IMG/VR virus record: IMGVR_UViG_3300031787_000056
Coordinates: 18,663 to 82,662 of that record
Length of the DNA stretch: 64,000 bases
Origin: a virus
Reading direction: 5' to 3' (one strand)
The notes under the pieces are model-generated. The model was given only the letters and a program-made list of their open reading frames with translations. It made no database searches and was not told the origin of the DNA. Shown one piece after another: positions 24,068 to 32,155 of this stretch (the first letter of the stretch is position 1; each line of letters starts with the position of its first letter). The position numbers and the translations under genes were made by a program.

Positions 24068-25536
24068 TAAAGGCTGCGTTTTAAGCGCTTGAGCGCTCGG
24101 TTAAAGATCCTCTGGTATTCTTCTGGCGTCAGGTCGCCCAGGTCCTTCCCTGCTGGGAGTTCCAGTTTGGCGAGCGCCAACATGATCTGCTCCTTGTGCT
24201 GCGTGGACCCCAACAGCTTGGCAATCTTCTCCGTCGCCTCGCGGCCAGCGACGTCGTCGTCGAACGCCAAGAACACCAGGTGAAAGTGTCTTACCACCTT
24301 TGCGGCGTTCTCCAGGCTGATGGACGAGCCGGTGACGGGGAGGACACCGGGGCCTCCGCGCCCGCCGTCCAGTGGTCCTTCGGTGAGCACCACCCACTTG
24401 AGATCGTCCGGATCGCTCTTCGCGCGCGCGATCGCCGCGTCCCACCCCATCAGCTGCCGCTGTGAGTATTTCGCGGTGCGATACTTCGACGGTCGGAACT
24501 TGAGCACGCCGTCCTTGACTTCGTCGTAAGGCGGTATCGGCTGCCACGCCGCCTTGGGGTTCGCTCGGGTGTGCGTGTGGCTCCAGACGCACAGCCAGTA
24601 GCCGCCTCGCTGCTCGTCTCGCACCATCCGCATCTGGTCTCCCGGTCCGCCCGACTTGAACGATGCCCTGTGCGATCTGGCGATCGTCGATAAGTCGAAC
24701 CCGCGGTAGAAGCCGCCGCCGTATGGATGCAGCATGTAGCGGTTGAGGCCATCCTCGGACTCCCTCTCGATGACACGCGCCTGCCAGCCCAGTGGCACTC
24801 CGTCCACCGTCGCCTTGAAGATGATGCGGTGCTGCGGCGTGTCCTTCCAGCCGCCTGGCATCTTCCGGTAGAATATCTGCTTCTCGCCGTAGGGATATTC
24901 CTTCACGCAAAACCCAACGTCGAACTGCCGCACGAGTGCCGCGATGTCGTAGCGCCGGTTGACCAGATACCGGACGGCCGGATGCTCAGCGGGCAGCGTG
25001 TCCAGCCCCACCACCTCGCCAGGCGGTGGTGGGGCCATCTCGCCGCTCTTCGGGTCCATCTCCCACATCTCCTTGATGTCGTCCGCGGCGGCCCCGCCGC
25101 GCATGTCCGCGCGGGTGGCGATGTCGGGGAACCGCTCGGAGACGGTCCCCATGTTCAGCAGATCGTCCAGCGGGATCATGTGCGGCTGCCGGGACGACCT
25201 CGTGCGCATGCAGATGCCGGCGCCGTATTCCTGCTTCTTGCGCAGCTCCTCCCGCTCCTCGAACATGCCCGGTCGCCAGGCTTGCCCCGCGGTGGTATCG
25301 CGGTAATCGCCGAGCCCGGCCAGCACGCTCAGGTTGATCGCGTATTTCGGATCGTCCAGCTCGCGGCGACCGTGATCCTCCAGACACTTCGGACATGGGA
25401 TGTAGAGGTGGTAGCCGCTGACCTCGCGCGCGAGCACCGTGGGGCACCCTTGCACCTCCGTGATCCTCTGCGCCCATTTTCGAACCTCCTCGGGCGCGTG
25501 GGCCGCGCTGTCGTTTGTGTGGATGTCGTTGCTCAT
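24067..25536 (-). CDS. DNA primase with TOPRIM domain
   Basis: 489 residues. A CPKC pair lies near residue 52 in the N-terminal zinc-binding part. The TOPRIM core is clear: VVLTEGPLDGGRGGPGV (catalytic Glu) and HLVFLAFDDDVAGREATEKI (DxD). No helicase domain follows, so it should work with the separate DnaB-like helicase at 32152-33600. The C-terminal basic helix (NRALKRLKRSL) could contact DNA or the helicase. Overlaps the gp88-like gene by 1 base. Confidence 0.87.
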   Translation of the reverse strand: MSNDIHTNDSAAHAPEEVRKWAQRITEVQGCPTVLAREVSGYHLYIPCPKCLEDHGRRELDDPKYAINLSVLAGLGDYRDTTAGQAWRPGMFEEREELRKKQEYGAGICMRTRSSRQPHMIPLDDLLNMGTVSERFPDIATRADMRGGAAADDIKEMWEMDPKSGEMAPPPPGEVVGLDTLPAEHPAVRYLVNRRYDIAALVRQFDVGFCVKEYPYGEKQIFYRKMPGGWKDTPQHRIIFKATVDGVPLGWQARVIERESEDGLNRYMLHPYGGGFYRGFDLSTIARSHRASFKSGGPGDQMRMVRDEQRGGYWLCVWSHTHTRANPKAAWQPIPPYDEVKDGVLKFRPSKYRTAKYSQRQLMGWDAAIARAKSDPDDLKWVVLTEGPLDGGRGGPGVLPVTGSSISLENAAKVVRHFHLVFLAFDDDVAGREATEKIAKLLGSTQHKEQIMLALAKLELPAGKDLGDLTPEEYQRIFNRALKRLKRSL

Positions 25537-25542
25537 TTGTCG

Positions 25543-26142
25543 TCATTGTCTGTGTTCGTCTGCTGTCATGGCATCGAGTTTCGCAAACAGCGGATGAGTT
25601 GGATTCTTGCCGCGCTTGCGGTTATAGAAGCATTCGAGGTTTTCTGGTTGGCACTGATTCGGAATCGTCGTCACCGCATGCCCGTCGCGTCTGCACGTCC
25701 CTCGGAATTTCTTATATCCCGACTGCTCCTCCATCGCGCCGCGCTCGAAATAGAGACAGTCATTGCAGGCCGTATCCGCCTCCTGCCAGAAGATCGTTTC
25801 ACACATCTCACCGTCTGCCCTGCAAGCTTTGTGCGATGGATACCAGTCGCCAGCCGGGCTGCCGAGATGGTAACCGTATGTGATCGTAATTTGTTCTCTC
25901 TCGATCGGCTGCGAGCAGTAACGGCATTTATCTGATGGGTGCCAAACTCCGCGTCGCATCAACCCATGAAACGTCTCGCGTAGTGTTGCTACAGGCGCAA
26001 CAATCTCACTATCGGCAGCGGCGCGACCGTCGCTAATTCCTTGTCGATAATCGGCGAGTCTGTGTCGCGCGACAGCGGCAGCGATATAAGTCCACGGATC
26101 CGCTTCCAGACAGGCGGCTAGAAATATCTCCTGGTCAGACAT
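25543..26142 (-). CDS. Cys-rich hypothetical protein, 199 aa
   Basis: Contains CRYC, CRAD...C, CNDC and further Cys residues (about nine), so two zinc sites are plausible. Starts MSDQEIFLAACLEADPW. Just upstream of the primase in the same direction. No family recognised. Confidence 0.65.
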   Translation of the reverse strand: MSDQEIFLAACLEADPWTYIAAAVARHRLADYRQGISDGRAAADSEIVAPVATLRETFHGLMRRGVWHPSDKCRYCSQPIEREQITITYGYHLGSPAGDWYPSHKACRADGEMCETIFWQEADTACNDCLYFERGAMEEQSGYKKFRGTCRRDGHAVTTIPNQCQPENLECFYNRKRGKNPTHPLFAKLDAMTADEHRQ

Positions 26143-26377
26143 ACGTTATCCTTTCGCGAGCGAGTGTCTGCGCGTTTAGTGCCGCGGTAGCTGCCTCCTC
26201 CAACGTGTCGCCGAACCCCAATGCGTCGCCGGTCATCCCATCCTTGAAAATGTATTGCCGCTTGTCGATCACTGCGCTCTTGCCCGGGAGTCGGACGAGC
26301 CACTTATTGACGCAGTTCGGCGAGTATTCCACGCAGAAGGTTTTCTCCAGCAACCAGTCCGGTATGCGCATGCTCAT
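26135..26377 (-). CDS. Small hypothetical protein, 80 aa
   Basis: Starts MSMRIPDWLLEKTFCVEYSP; overlaps the next gene by 8 bases and the previous one by 4. Mixed composition, no motif recognised. Part of a run of four short overlapping genes. Confidence 0.6.
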   Translation of the reverse strand: MSMRIPDWLLEKTFCVEYSPNCVNKWLVRLPGKSAVIDKRQYIFKDGMTGDALGFGDTLEEAATAALNAQTLARERITYV

Positions 26378-26634
26378 GCGCAGGCCTCCAGTGCGCGCAT
26401 GGCGTCCTCAGCAAGCAACTTCATCCATCCGCGTCCGCTGTATTTTCCGCGCTGATTGACCTGACCAACACCCAGCCTGAAGCTTCTCATCACAGGATCC
26501 ACAGTCACGTAGCCCAGCACCGGCGCGACAAAAAGAAGCGCACCGAGCGTCGTGTCTTCCACGGTCCAGCCTGTCTTGTTGCTGGTTGTCAAAAGCGCCG
26601 TCATCACCTTGCGCAGTTCTTCTGTCTCCTTCAT
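26374..26634 (-). CDS. Small hypothetical protein, 86 aa
   Basis: Starts MKETEELRKVMTALLTTSNK. ATGA overlaps on both sides. A hydrophobic middle (TLGALLFVAPVLGYVTV) could be a buried strand or a weak membrane segment. Unknown function. Confidence 0.6.
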   Translation of the reverse strand: MKETEELRKVMTALLTTSNKTGWTVEDTTLGALLFVAPVLGYVTVDPVMRSFRLGVGQVNQRGKYSGRGWMKLLAEDAMRALEACA

Positions 26635-26894
26635 GCGACCTCCTCTTCGTTCGGATCGTTGACCTCATCGTCGATGTCGGGAATGCTGTAGATCCAGCAG
26701 TGGGCCAGCTCCGGCGCGTCGTAGATGCCCGCTGCGTAAGCGGCAATCTCGCGACGGCATTCGGCCAGCGCTACCTCCTCGATTTTGTCCTCAGGTGTGT
26801 CGATCGGGATGTCGTAATACGCCGTGTCCCACTCTCCGCTGTCGCCTTCGGAACCGCACCAGGCGCGGGCTACTTCAATTGCTCTTGTTTTCAT
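26631..26894 (-). CDS. Small acidic hypothetical protein, 87 aa
   Basis: Starts MKTRAIEVARAWCGSEGDSG and ends in a strongly acidic tail (DDEVNDPNEEEVA). ATGA overlaps with both neighbours. Unknown function. Confidence 0.6.
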   Translation of the reverse strand: MKTRAIEVARAWCGSEGDSGEWDTAYYDIPIDTPEDKIEEVALAECRREIAAYAAGIYDAPELAHCWIYSIPDIDDEVNDPNEEEVA

Positions 26895-27148
26895 TGGTCA
26901 CTGTTGTCTGTGTAAGTTTTCCCTGATGGTGCCATGATGGCGATCCCACCGCCGCGCGGACTTAGTTTCGCAACTCGCATGTTCACTGCCTTGTTGATGT
27001 TCTCCACGGTCTGCGCGACTGTCCGAGCGATTTGAATATCGTTCGGGAGTTTTGCAGCATTCCGAAACGTGTAAGTCCCGCAGTGGAACGTGAGGCTGTC
27101 ACCATCTTCCACCGCTGGTCGCTTCTGCTTTTTACTTTTAGTTGCCAT
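26891..27148 (-). CDS. Small hypothetical protein, 85 aa
   Basis: Start at MATKSKKQKRPAVEDG, just after the 594-residue gene's stop; the 4-base overlap at the other end supports the reading frame. Basic N-terminus, beta-like core (LTFHCGTYTFRNAAKL). Unknown function. Confidence 0.6.
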   Translation of the reverse strand: MATKSKKQKRPAVEDGDSLTFHCGTYTFRNAAKLPNDIQIARTVAQTVENINKAVNMRVAKLSPRGGGIAIMAPSGKTYTDNSDQ

Positions 27149-27159
27149 TGTCCTGATGA

Positions 27160-28944
27160 TTAAGCCGGCACGACGGCCGGCACGTCTTGTAGGTGTCCCC
27201 AGTAGGCGGCGAGCTTCAGCTTGCCGGCCTTGTTCCAGTCGCAGAAATCCTCGCCGTTCGGCTTGTGCTTGACCCATAGATTGATGCCGTCCTTATCGAT
27301 CGGAGCGTCCTCATCATCGGCAATAATCGGCGGCTCGGGAATGCCCACCGCCCCGCCGCGCAGCAGGAGCGAGTCTGGAAACATGTCGAGCAGCTTCGGC
27401 AGCACCCTGCGCTCCAGCTTCGACATGCGGGTGAGCGACACGACCGGCAGGAAATGCACCGCGTAAATCGCGGCCGCCTTGTGCCCCAGCGTAACCATCA
27501 TCCGCAAGGCTTCGCTGTCGTGGAACGCCTCGGGGTGCTCCGCGAAGTCAGCCCGGGCCTCCTCGAACTCGTCGAGCGCGTCCTGCAGATCGATCGCCGG
27601 CGCCCGGTTCGGCAGCGTGTAGGCCCGCGTCGTCCTGCCCATCTGGCATTCCTCGGTGCCGCACAGCTCCGCCAGGTCGCCGCGAGCCACCAGCTCGTCC
27701 AGCAGCGCCAGCGTGACGCCGGGGATGTCCCTGCGGACCTGTGTGCGCGGTATGCGCCTGTGCGTGGATTTCTCAATCGCTTCCTCCATCGCCCGCTTGG
27801 CCACGGCGAGCCGGGGTGCTGTCACGAAGATGTCCCGCGGATGCCTGAGGTTGAGCATCCGCTTCTCGAACCCTGCCTGCCCGCTGGCCATACGGTAAAT
27901 GTAGCGAGCCATCCCCTGTGCAAACTCCAGCGACTTCGCGTCCAGCTCCACTTCGCGCAGCGGGCCGTCCCGGTTGGTCTGTGCGGCCTCCAGGAATGAA
28001 TTGACCATGGCCGCGCGCGCGGCGAACAGGATGGCGTTCTCCGGCGACGTCGGCGAAGTTTCCGCCAGCTTCACCTGCCACGCCGGCACCTCGGGAACGT
28101 CCAGCAGATGCGACAGCTGCCAGTTGAGAAACTTGCGCCAACCCGCATCAGCGTCGGCCGCGAAGCGAACCTTCACCCGCTTCTCCTCCGGCTTGTCGCC
28201 GAGCGCGAACACCCGACGTGCCAGCGAATACAGCACGTCCGCGCTGGTGCCGCTGAAGATGCCTGGGCGTCCTGGAATGACGATGGTCGTGCCGATACCA
28301 ACCTGTCCGGATGCGGTGTTCTTCACCCGCTCCAGCAATGTCGTCAGATGCTGCTCCTTGCAGCTGCAGAAGAAGTTGAACGCCGGACAGACGCCGGTCA
28401 GCGAGTGGATGAGCGCGCCGCCGGTCGCACCGGCCCGGATGAATGTCTCGTCGGTCGTGCCTTCCATCAGCGTCGTCCATCCGAGGTCACCGGCCAGATT
28501 CCGCGGATTGCTGAGATGCGCGCCGAGCCGGGCGCCGACTGGATCGACGTAAGTGAACGCTCCGTAGTAATGCGTCTTGAGCAGCTCGATGATCGTCGAC
28601 TTCTGCGTCTGATCCTCCTTCCACGCGATGTGCGCACGCATCGCAATTTTGTCCTTCAACTCCCTGAGCTTTGCCTTGTTCATGCCGGTCGCACTCGCGA
28701 GTTGTTCCGGCTGCTGTTCTGCTGCCTCGACTGCGCGCCGGTCTGCGGCTGTGGCGTCGTCGTGGAAGCGCTTGAACATGACCTCTGCGCTCGCCAGATT
28801 GACCAGCGCCATGCTGGGCAGCGCTGAAGTGAACACCATCCCCCGGGTCAGCGGAAATGGCGAGATGTAGCCGCGCCCCAGCGTCGCATGGTAGAGCAGC
28901 AGCTCTGCGAGCATGGAAGCCCGGGGTTCAGTGGTGGATTGCAT
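27160..28944 (-). CDS. Hypothetical replication-region protein, 594 aa
   Basis: Start taken at MQSTTEPRAS (28944). The stretch LMEGTTDETFIRAGATGG, long helical middle and a winged-helix-like C-terminal part (IPGVTLALLDELVARGDLAE) recall the DUF3987 type of primase/helicase-associated protein, but no intact P-loop is seen, so this is weak. It is the first gene after the 507-base gap with the nested inverted repeat, so its promoter may lie there. Confidence 0.75.
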   Translation of the reverse strand: MQSTTEPRASMLAELLLYHATLGRGYISPFPLTRGMVFTSALPSMALVNLASAEVMFKRFHDDATAADRRAVEAAEQQPEQLASATGMNKAKLRELKDKIAMRAHIAWKEDQTQKSTIIELLKTHYYGAFTYVDPVGARLGAHLSNPRNLAGDLGWTTLMEGTTDETFIRAGATGGALIHSLTGVCPAFNFFCSCKEQHLTTLLERVKNTASGQVGIGTTIVIPGRPGIFSGTSADVLYSLARRVFALGDKPEEKRVKVRFAADADAGWRKFLNWQLSHLLDVPEVPAWQVKLAETSPTSPENAILFAARAAMVNSFLEAAQTNRDGPLREVELDAKSLEFAQGMARYIYRMASGQAGFEKRMLNLRHPRDIFVTAPRLAVAKRAMEEAIEKSTHRRIPRTQVRRDIPGVTLALLDELVARGDLAELCGTEECQMGRTTRAYTLPNRAPAIDLQDALDEFEEARADFAEHPEAFHDSEALRMMVTLGHKAAAIYAVHFLPVVSLTRMSKLERRVLPKLLDMFPDSLLLRGGAVGIPEPPIIADDEDAPIDKDGINLWVKHKPNGEDFCDWNKAGKLKLAAYWGHLQDVPAVVPA

Positions 28945-29005
28945 AGTGTCGCATTGTGTTGATTCGTGATCGCCCCGCAGCAGCCAAGCCGGGAGCGACG
29001 TTGTA

Positions 29006-29034
29006 TGGTTAGACTCTCCGCGGAAGCTCGTCAA
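29006..29034 (-). promoter_or_regulatory. Weak sigma70-like promoter candidate for the 594-aa gene
   Basis: Minus-strand TTGACG (29029-29034) and TAACCA (29006-29011) with 17 bp between. The -10 box matches the consensus poorly; support is mainly its place 60 bases before the gene. Confidence 0.35.
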
Positions 29035-29102
29035 CTGCTTATTTCAAAGTCTTGAACGAATTTTTATTGACCGGGAAGTGTGCGCAACGCTGCAGCATCG
29101 TA

Positions 29103-29360
29103 CAAAGCCAAAGCCAATCTCGAGATTGCTCGTGCTTTGCTCGTGCTTTGATTTGATAATCACCCGGGTGTCAACGACTTACGTCAAATCCAATCTGGAA
29201 AAGGCCTTTCCTATATAACGCGCGCGCGTTTTATTCCGGACCTCTTATATAAGAAGCGTCTTTTCCAGATTGGATTTGACGTAAGTGCCTGCTGTTGTTT
29301 GTTTAATCAAATCAAAGCACGAGCAAAGCACGAGCAATCTCGAGATTGGCTTTGGCTTTG
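29103..29360. repeat. Nested perfect inverted repeat, replication origin candidate
   Basis: Outer arms of 55 bp (29103-29157 and 29306-29360) and inner arms of 27 bp (29177-29203 and 29260-29286) pair without mismatch. The 56-base centre has two TATATAA-like runs and a CG alternation. Each outer arm also holds direct repeats (two GCTCGTGCTTT in tandem, AAAGCC twice) and the palindrome AATCTCGAGATT. Large cruciform-capable repeats with iterons and AT-rich elements are usual at origins; this is inference. A transcription control region is the alternative. Confidence 0.93.
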
Positions 29361-29451
29361 ATTTCGAGATGGGCTTTGCATTCTACCCGGTTTTTCCAGA
29401 TGTGCTATTTCATTAGACTAAACTATCGGGACACCTCGACGATTACGGCAT

Positions 29452-29907
29452 CTACATCAAAATTCGCTCACGCCGTTCCATGTACACGACGCCGATGACG
29501 TGGTTGCTGCCTTCCTCGATTGCGATACGCCACCCCTCACCGGGATTCCCGGGAATGCCTTGCTCTTGCAGCAACGCGGACGCCTCCTCGTAGGTGCAGA
29601 CTCTCAGCTCGAGTCGTCGGTATCGCTTGAAGATTCGGTAGTAGAGGCTTTTCAACGCGCGGAGTAGCAGCTGAAAACCAGACGCCGGCCTGGTTTTCAG
29701 CCTCCGGATGTAGATCATCTGAAACTCCCTCGGGGTGCGCAGCGACGTTCTTCCCGGATGATAATGCTCACACCAACGCCCGGACGGCGGATAGAAGAAG
29801 CGGTCTCCAGCTATCACCTCCTCATCGTCTCCGAGCCTGCGCCAGCCGTCTGGGATCTCCAGCGTCGAGTTGAGCGCGTCATGCTGTGGTGTTGTGCTGT
29901 TTGTCAT
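29452..29907 (-). CDS. Hypothetical protein, 151 aa
   Basis: Starts MTNSTTPQHDALNSTLEIPD. Has an aromatic N-terminal part (GDRFFYPPSGRWCEHYHPGR) and a basic middle (YYRIFKRYRRLELRV). A perfect 12-bp inverted repeat (29670-29681 and 29690-29701) lies inside its coding sequence. No family recognised. Confidence 0.65.
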   Translation of the reverse strand: MTNSTTPQHDALNSTLEIPDGWRRLGDDEEVIAGDRFFYPPSGRWCEHYHPGRTSLRTPREFQMIYIRRLKTRPASGFQLLLRALKSLYYRIFKRYRRLELRVCTYEEASALLQEQGIPGNPGEGWRIAIEEGSNHVIGVVYMERRERILM

Positions 29908-29925
29908 AGGTGATGGTGATTGTGT

Positions 29926-29953
29926 TTGACACTGCGCGTTGTTGCGCTATTTT
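29926..29953 (+). promoter_or_regulatory. Sigma70-like promoter, plus strand
   Basis: TTGACA (29926-29931), 16 bp, TATTTT (29948-29953). The -35 box is perfect. A transcript from here meets a strong terminator at 29999-30032 after about 70 bases and would not reach the structural gene unless it reads through. Confidence 0.6.
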
Positions 29954-29998
29954 TCCCGCGTCGAGATGCTCGTCGCATTGTATCTCAACAGCCAGCGG

Positions 29999-30032
29999 AA
30001 CGCCGGCCCTCACGGGCCGGCGTTTTCGTTTT
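29999..30032 (+). terminator. Rho-independent terminator (or attenuator), plus strand
   Basis: 11-bp arms (29999-30009 and 30014-30024) around a 4-base loop followed by TTTTCGTTTT. It lies between two promoters, so it ends a short transcript or protects the structural gene from upstream reading. Confidence 0.8.
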
Positions 30033-30050
30033 GTGCGCCAGAGATGAGTC

Positions 30051-30079
30051 TTGCACCCCGGAGAGTTTTCGCCTACATT
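30051..30079 (+). promoter_or_regulatory. Likely promoter of the plus-strand structural gene
   Basis: TTGCAC (30051-30056), 17 bp, TACATT (30074-30079), fifty bases before the ATG at 30129 and after the terminator. The -35 box resembles the TGCAA core of the phage promoters but the -10 differs. No Shine-Dalgarno is visible before the ATG. Confidence 0.5.
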
Positions 30080-30128
30080 CGCGCCTCTGTAAATCCCACG
30101 CAACAAAACCCATCAACTACACACTACC

Positions 30129-31271
30129 ATGACTGTCCGAGTTCCCACTACCAATCTCAGCGGCAACGACGGCCGCGCCGGCTTCCGCGACGTCGACTTC
30201 AAAACGGCGCAGGACCTCTCGGTCACGTTCCCGAAAGTCGGCAAACGCTACCGCATCAAATCCATCTCGATCATCTCCAAGACGGTCTCAGTGCTGACCA
30301 ACGGCGCGACCGTAGTGGCGAACGAAGCGACCACCAGCGCCGACACGGACGCGCAAGTCACGCTGACCAGCAGCGGCACCCCGCCGACGAACGGCGAGAC
30401 AGTCACGCTGGGCAACAAGACCTACACCCTGAAGGATTTCGTGAAAGCATCCGGGACGCTGACGTCGGACGGCACAGCCCCTTCGGACGGCGACACCGTC
30501 ACCATCGGGAACAAGACCTACACGTTCAAGACGGCCCTGACGCCCACGGAAGGCCAGGTGTTGATCGGGGCCGATGCCGCTGCGGCCTTGGACAACCTCA
30601 AGTCGGCAGTCAACCACACCGGGACTCCTGACACGGACTACAAGTGCGCAGCCGCCCACACGCAAGTCGAAGCGACCACGAACACGGATACGACCCAGCT
30701 GTTCGTGGCTCTGGATGCCGGCACCGCTGGTAACGCTCTCGTCACCACGGAGGCGGGCACGCATACGTCCTTCGGCGCGGCCACGCTCACCGGCGGCACT
30801 GACCCGACCGTCGAGGGCGAAGTGAAGATCGGCGTCTCTGCTGCTACCTGCCTCGACAACCTCAAGGCCGCGGTCAACAAGGACGCCGGCCACGGCACCC
30901 TCTACTTCGCTGCGGCGGCCCACACGCAGTTCACGGCGACGACCAACTCGGACACCACGCAGCTGTTCGTGGCCAGCGTGGGTGCATACACCGGCGCAGG
31001 CGGCAACGGTCTCACCGTGTCGGACACCTCGTCCACCCTGACCTGGAGCGTGGCGACACTCGCTGGAGGTCTGGACGGCGTCCTCGTCAACGAGATGGTC
31101 GACAGCACCAACCTCGCGGACACCGACGAAGACGGACTCGTTCAGCACCTCACCCTTCGCTCCGACGCAGAGGTCATCACCGGCGGCAACGCCCTGATCC
31201 TCTCCATCCGCGCCGGGGCATCGGCCAACACGGACGTGAAGGACGTGGACATCGAATACAGCGTCATCTAG
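30129..31271 (+). CDS. Repeat-containing virion structural protein
   Basis: 380 residues, Thr/Ala/Gly-rich, no Trp-rich or catalytic motif. Contains repeats of the type GDTVTIGNKTYTFKTAL and AAAHTQ-EATTNTDTTQLFVA (second copy AAAHTQFTATTNSDTTQLFVA), a beta-rich module common in phage capsid-decoration and tail proteins. The N-terminus (MTVRVPTTNLSGNDGRAGFR) is distinct. It is a single-gene plus-strand unit with its own promoter and terminator among minus-strand genes, fitting strong separate expression. Capsid decoration versus fibre cannot be decided. Confidence 0.75.
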   Translation: MTVRVPTTNLSGNDGRAGFRDVDFKTAQDLSVTFPKVGKRYRIKSISIISKTVSVLTNGATVVANEATTSADTDAQVTLTSSGTPPTNGETVTLGNKTYTLKDFVKASGTLTSDGTAPSDGDTVTIGNKTYTFKTALTPTEGQVLIGADAAAALDNLKSAVNHTGTPDTDYKCAAAHTQVEATTNTDTTQLFVALDAGTAGNALVTTEAGTHTSFGAATLTGGTDPTVEGEVKIGVSAATCLDNLKAAVNKDAGHGTLYFAAAAHTQFTATTNSDTTQLFVASVGAYTGAGGNGLTVSDTSSTLTWSVATLAGGLDGVLVNEMVDSTNLADTDEDGLVQHLTLRSDAEVITGGNALILSIRAGASANTDVKDVDIEYSVI

Positions 31272-31297
31272 TCCGCCCGGTAACGCTGCAACACTTC

Positions 31298-31330
31298 AAG
31301 GCGCCGGTCTGTGAAGACCGGCGCCTTTTT
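31298..31330 (+). terminator. Rho-independent terminator of the structural gene
   Basis: 13-bp perfect arms (31298-31310 and 31315-31327) with a 4-base loop; the right arm runs into five T. It starts 26 bases after the stop codon. Confidence 0.9.
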
Positions 31331-31353
31331 GCTGGCTTGGTGATGTCAGTATT

Positions 31354-31479
31354 TCAATCGGACTTCTTTCGAATGTATTGCACGATCTGTCCGGCACAGA
31401 GACCGCGCAGGCTGAGCCATTGGTATTTGAGGAACAGGCCGATCCTGCCCCATCTGCCCTTTGACGTCACCAAACGCAT
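31354..31479 (-). CDS. Possible small protein, 41 aa
   Basis: Starts MRLVTSKGRWGRIGLFLKYQ at ATG 31479 in the gap after the 206-residue gene. One moderately hydrophobic segment. An alternative 23-residue reading starts at 31538 in another frame with an ATGA overlap. Both are weak; the gap may be largely non-coding. Confidence 0.3.
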   Translation of the reverse strand: MRLVTSKGRWGRIGLFLKYQWLSLRGLCAGQIVQYIRKKSD

Positions 31480-31534
31480 GACGGGCTGTTCTGTGTCGGG
31501 AGGAGGGAGCGGTGGCGCGGTGGCGCTTTTTTGT

Positions 31535-32155
31535 TCATTGGATTTTTTTGATGACTTCGCGTGCGATGACTCCGCACGCTTCTCGGTCGCGGTTGTGCGT
31601 ACCATCCGGACGCATCGGCGACGCAATCAGATCCAGCGCCGCGAAGCACGCAGATAACTTGGCGCGAAGTAGAGCCTCAGTCTCCTGCGCGCACCCAAGC
31701 GCCGCCCACGGCTCATCTCCGGCGCGGAATAGTTGCTCCTGCGCAAGCTTGAGGTCGGCGGTGAGTCTCTCTTTCTCCGCAAACCACCCGTTCAGCTTTT
31801 CCTCCAGTTCCGCGATACGCTTGACCTGCGCGGCGATTGTCTCGTCCGCGAACTGCGACGAGTAAGGGCGCTTGCCCTTGAGCGCGACGGAGAGCTGCCG
31901 GTTGAGTTCATCGAGCGCAACATCGCCCACACGTTCAGCGGCCTGCACGTAATCCAGCATCCCGTCCACCTGCGGCAGGATTGCCAAGATCAGCTTGTCC
32001 CGGATGCGCCAGTCGCCCGGATCCATTCCGAGCGCAAGCATCGCAGTGACGGCGATCGCGCGCGAGGCAGAGACGCCTTCTTCGTTGTCGAGTCGCCACA
32101 CGCTACCTGACTTGACTCGCCGAACTGCGAAGGGATTGGTTTTTGGTTTGCTCAT
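31535..32155 (-). CDS. Hypothetical coiled-coil protein, 206 aa
   Basis: Start at MSKPKTNPFAVRRVKSGSVW, overlapping the helicase stop by 4 bases. Residues about 105-150 predict a coiled coil (VKRIAELEEKLNGWFAEKER). It is co-encoded with the DnaB-like helicase, so a replisome role is conceivable, but no family is recognised. Confidence 0.65.
   Translation of the reverse strand: MSKPKTNPFAVRRVKSGSVWRLDNEEGVSASRAIAVTAMLALGMDPGDWRIRDKLILAILPQVDGMLDYVQAAERVGDVALDELNRQLSVALKGKRPYSSQFADETIAAQVKRIAELEEKLNGWFAEKERLTADLKLAQEQLFRAGDEPWAALGCAQETEALLRAKLSACFAALDLIASPMRPDGTHNRDREACGVIAREVIKKIQ

Larger units (their letters stand above)
28945..29451. other. 507-base non-coding region with the inverted-repeat structure
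   Basis: No gene is supported here. It holds the nested inverted repeat (29103-29360), a lower-GC centre, and near 29006-29034 a weak minus-strand promoter candidate (TTGACG, 17 bp, TAACCA) that could serve the 594-residue gene. This is the longest non-coding stretch in the window. Confidence 0.8.

Noticed and set aside
29955-30032. tRNA in the gap before the structural gene
   Set aside because: The segment folds only into a short stem and a terminator; no cloverleaf, anticodon arm or CCA end.
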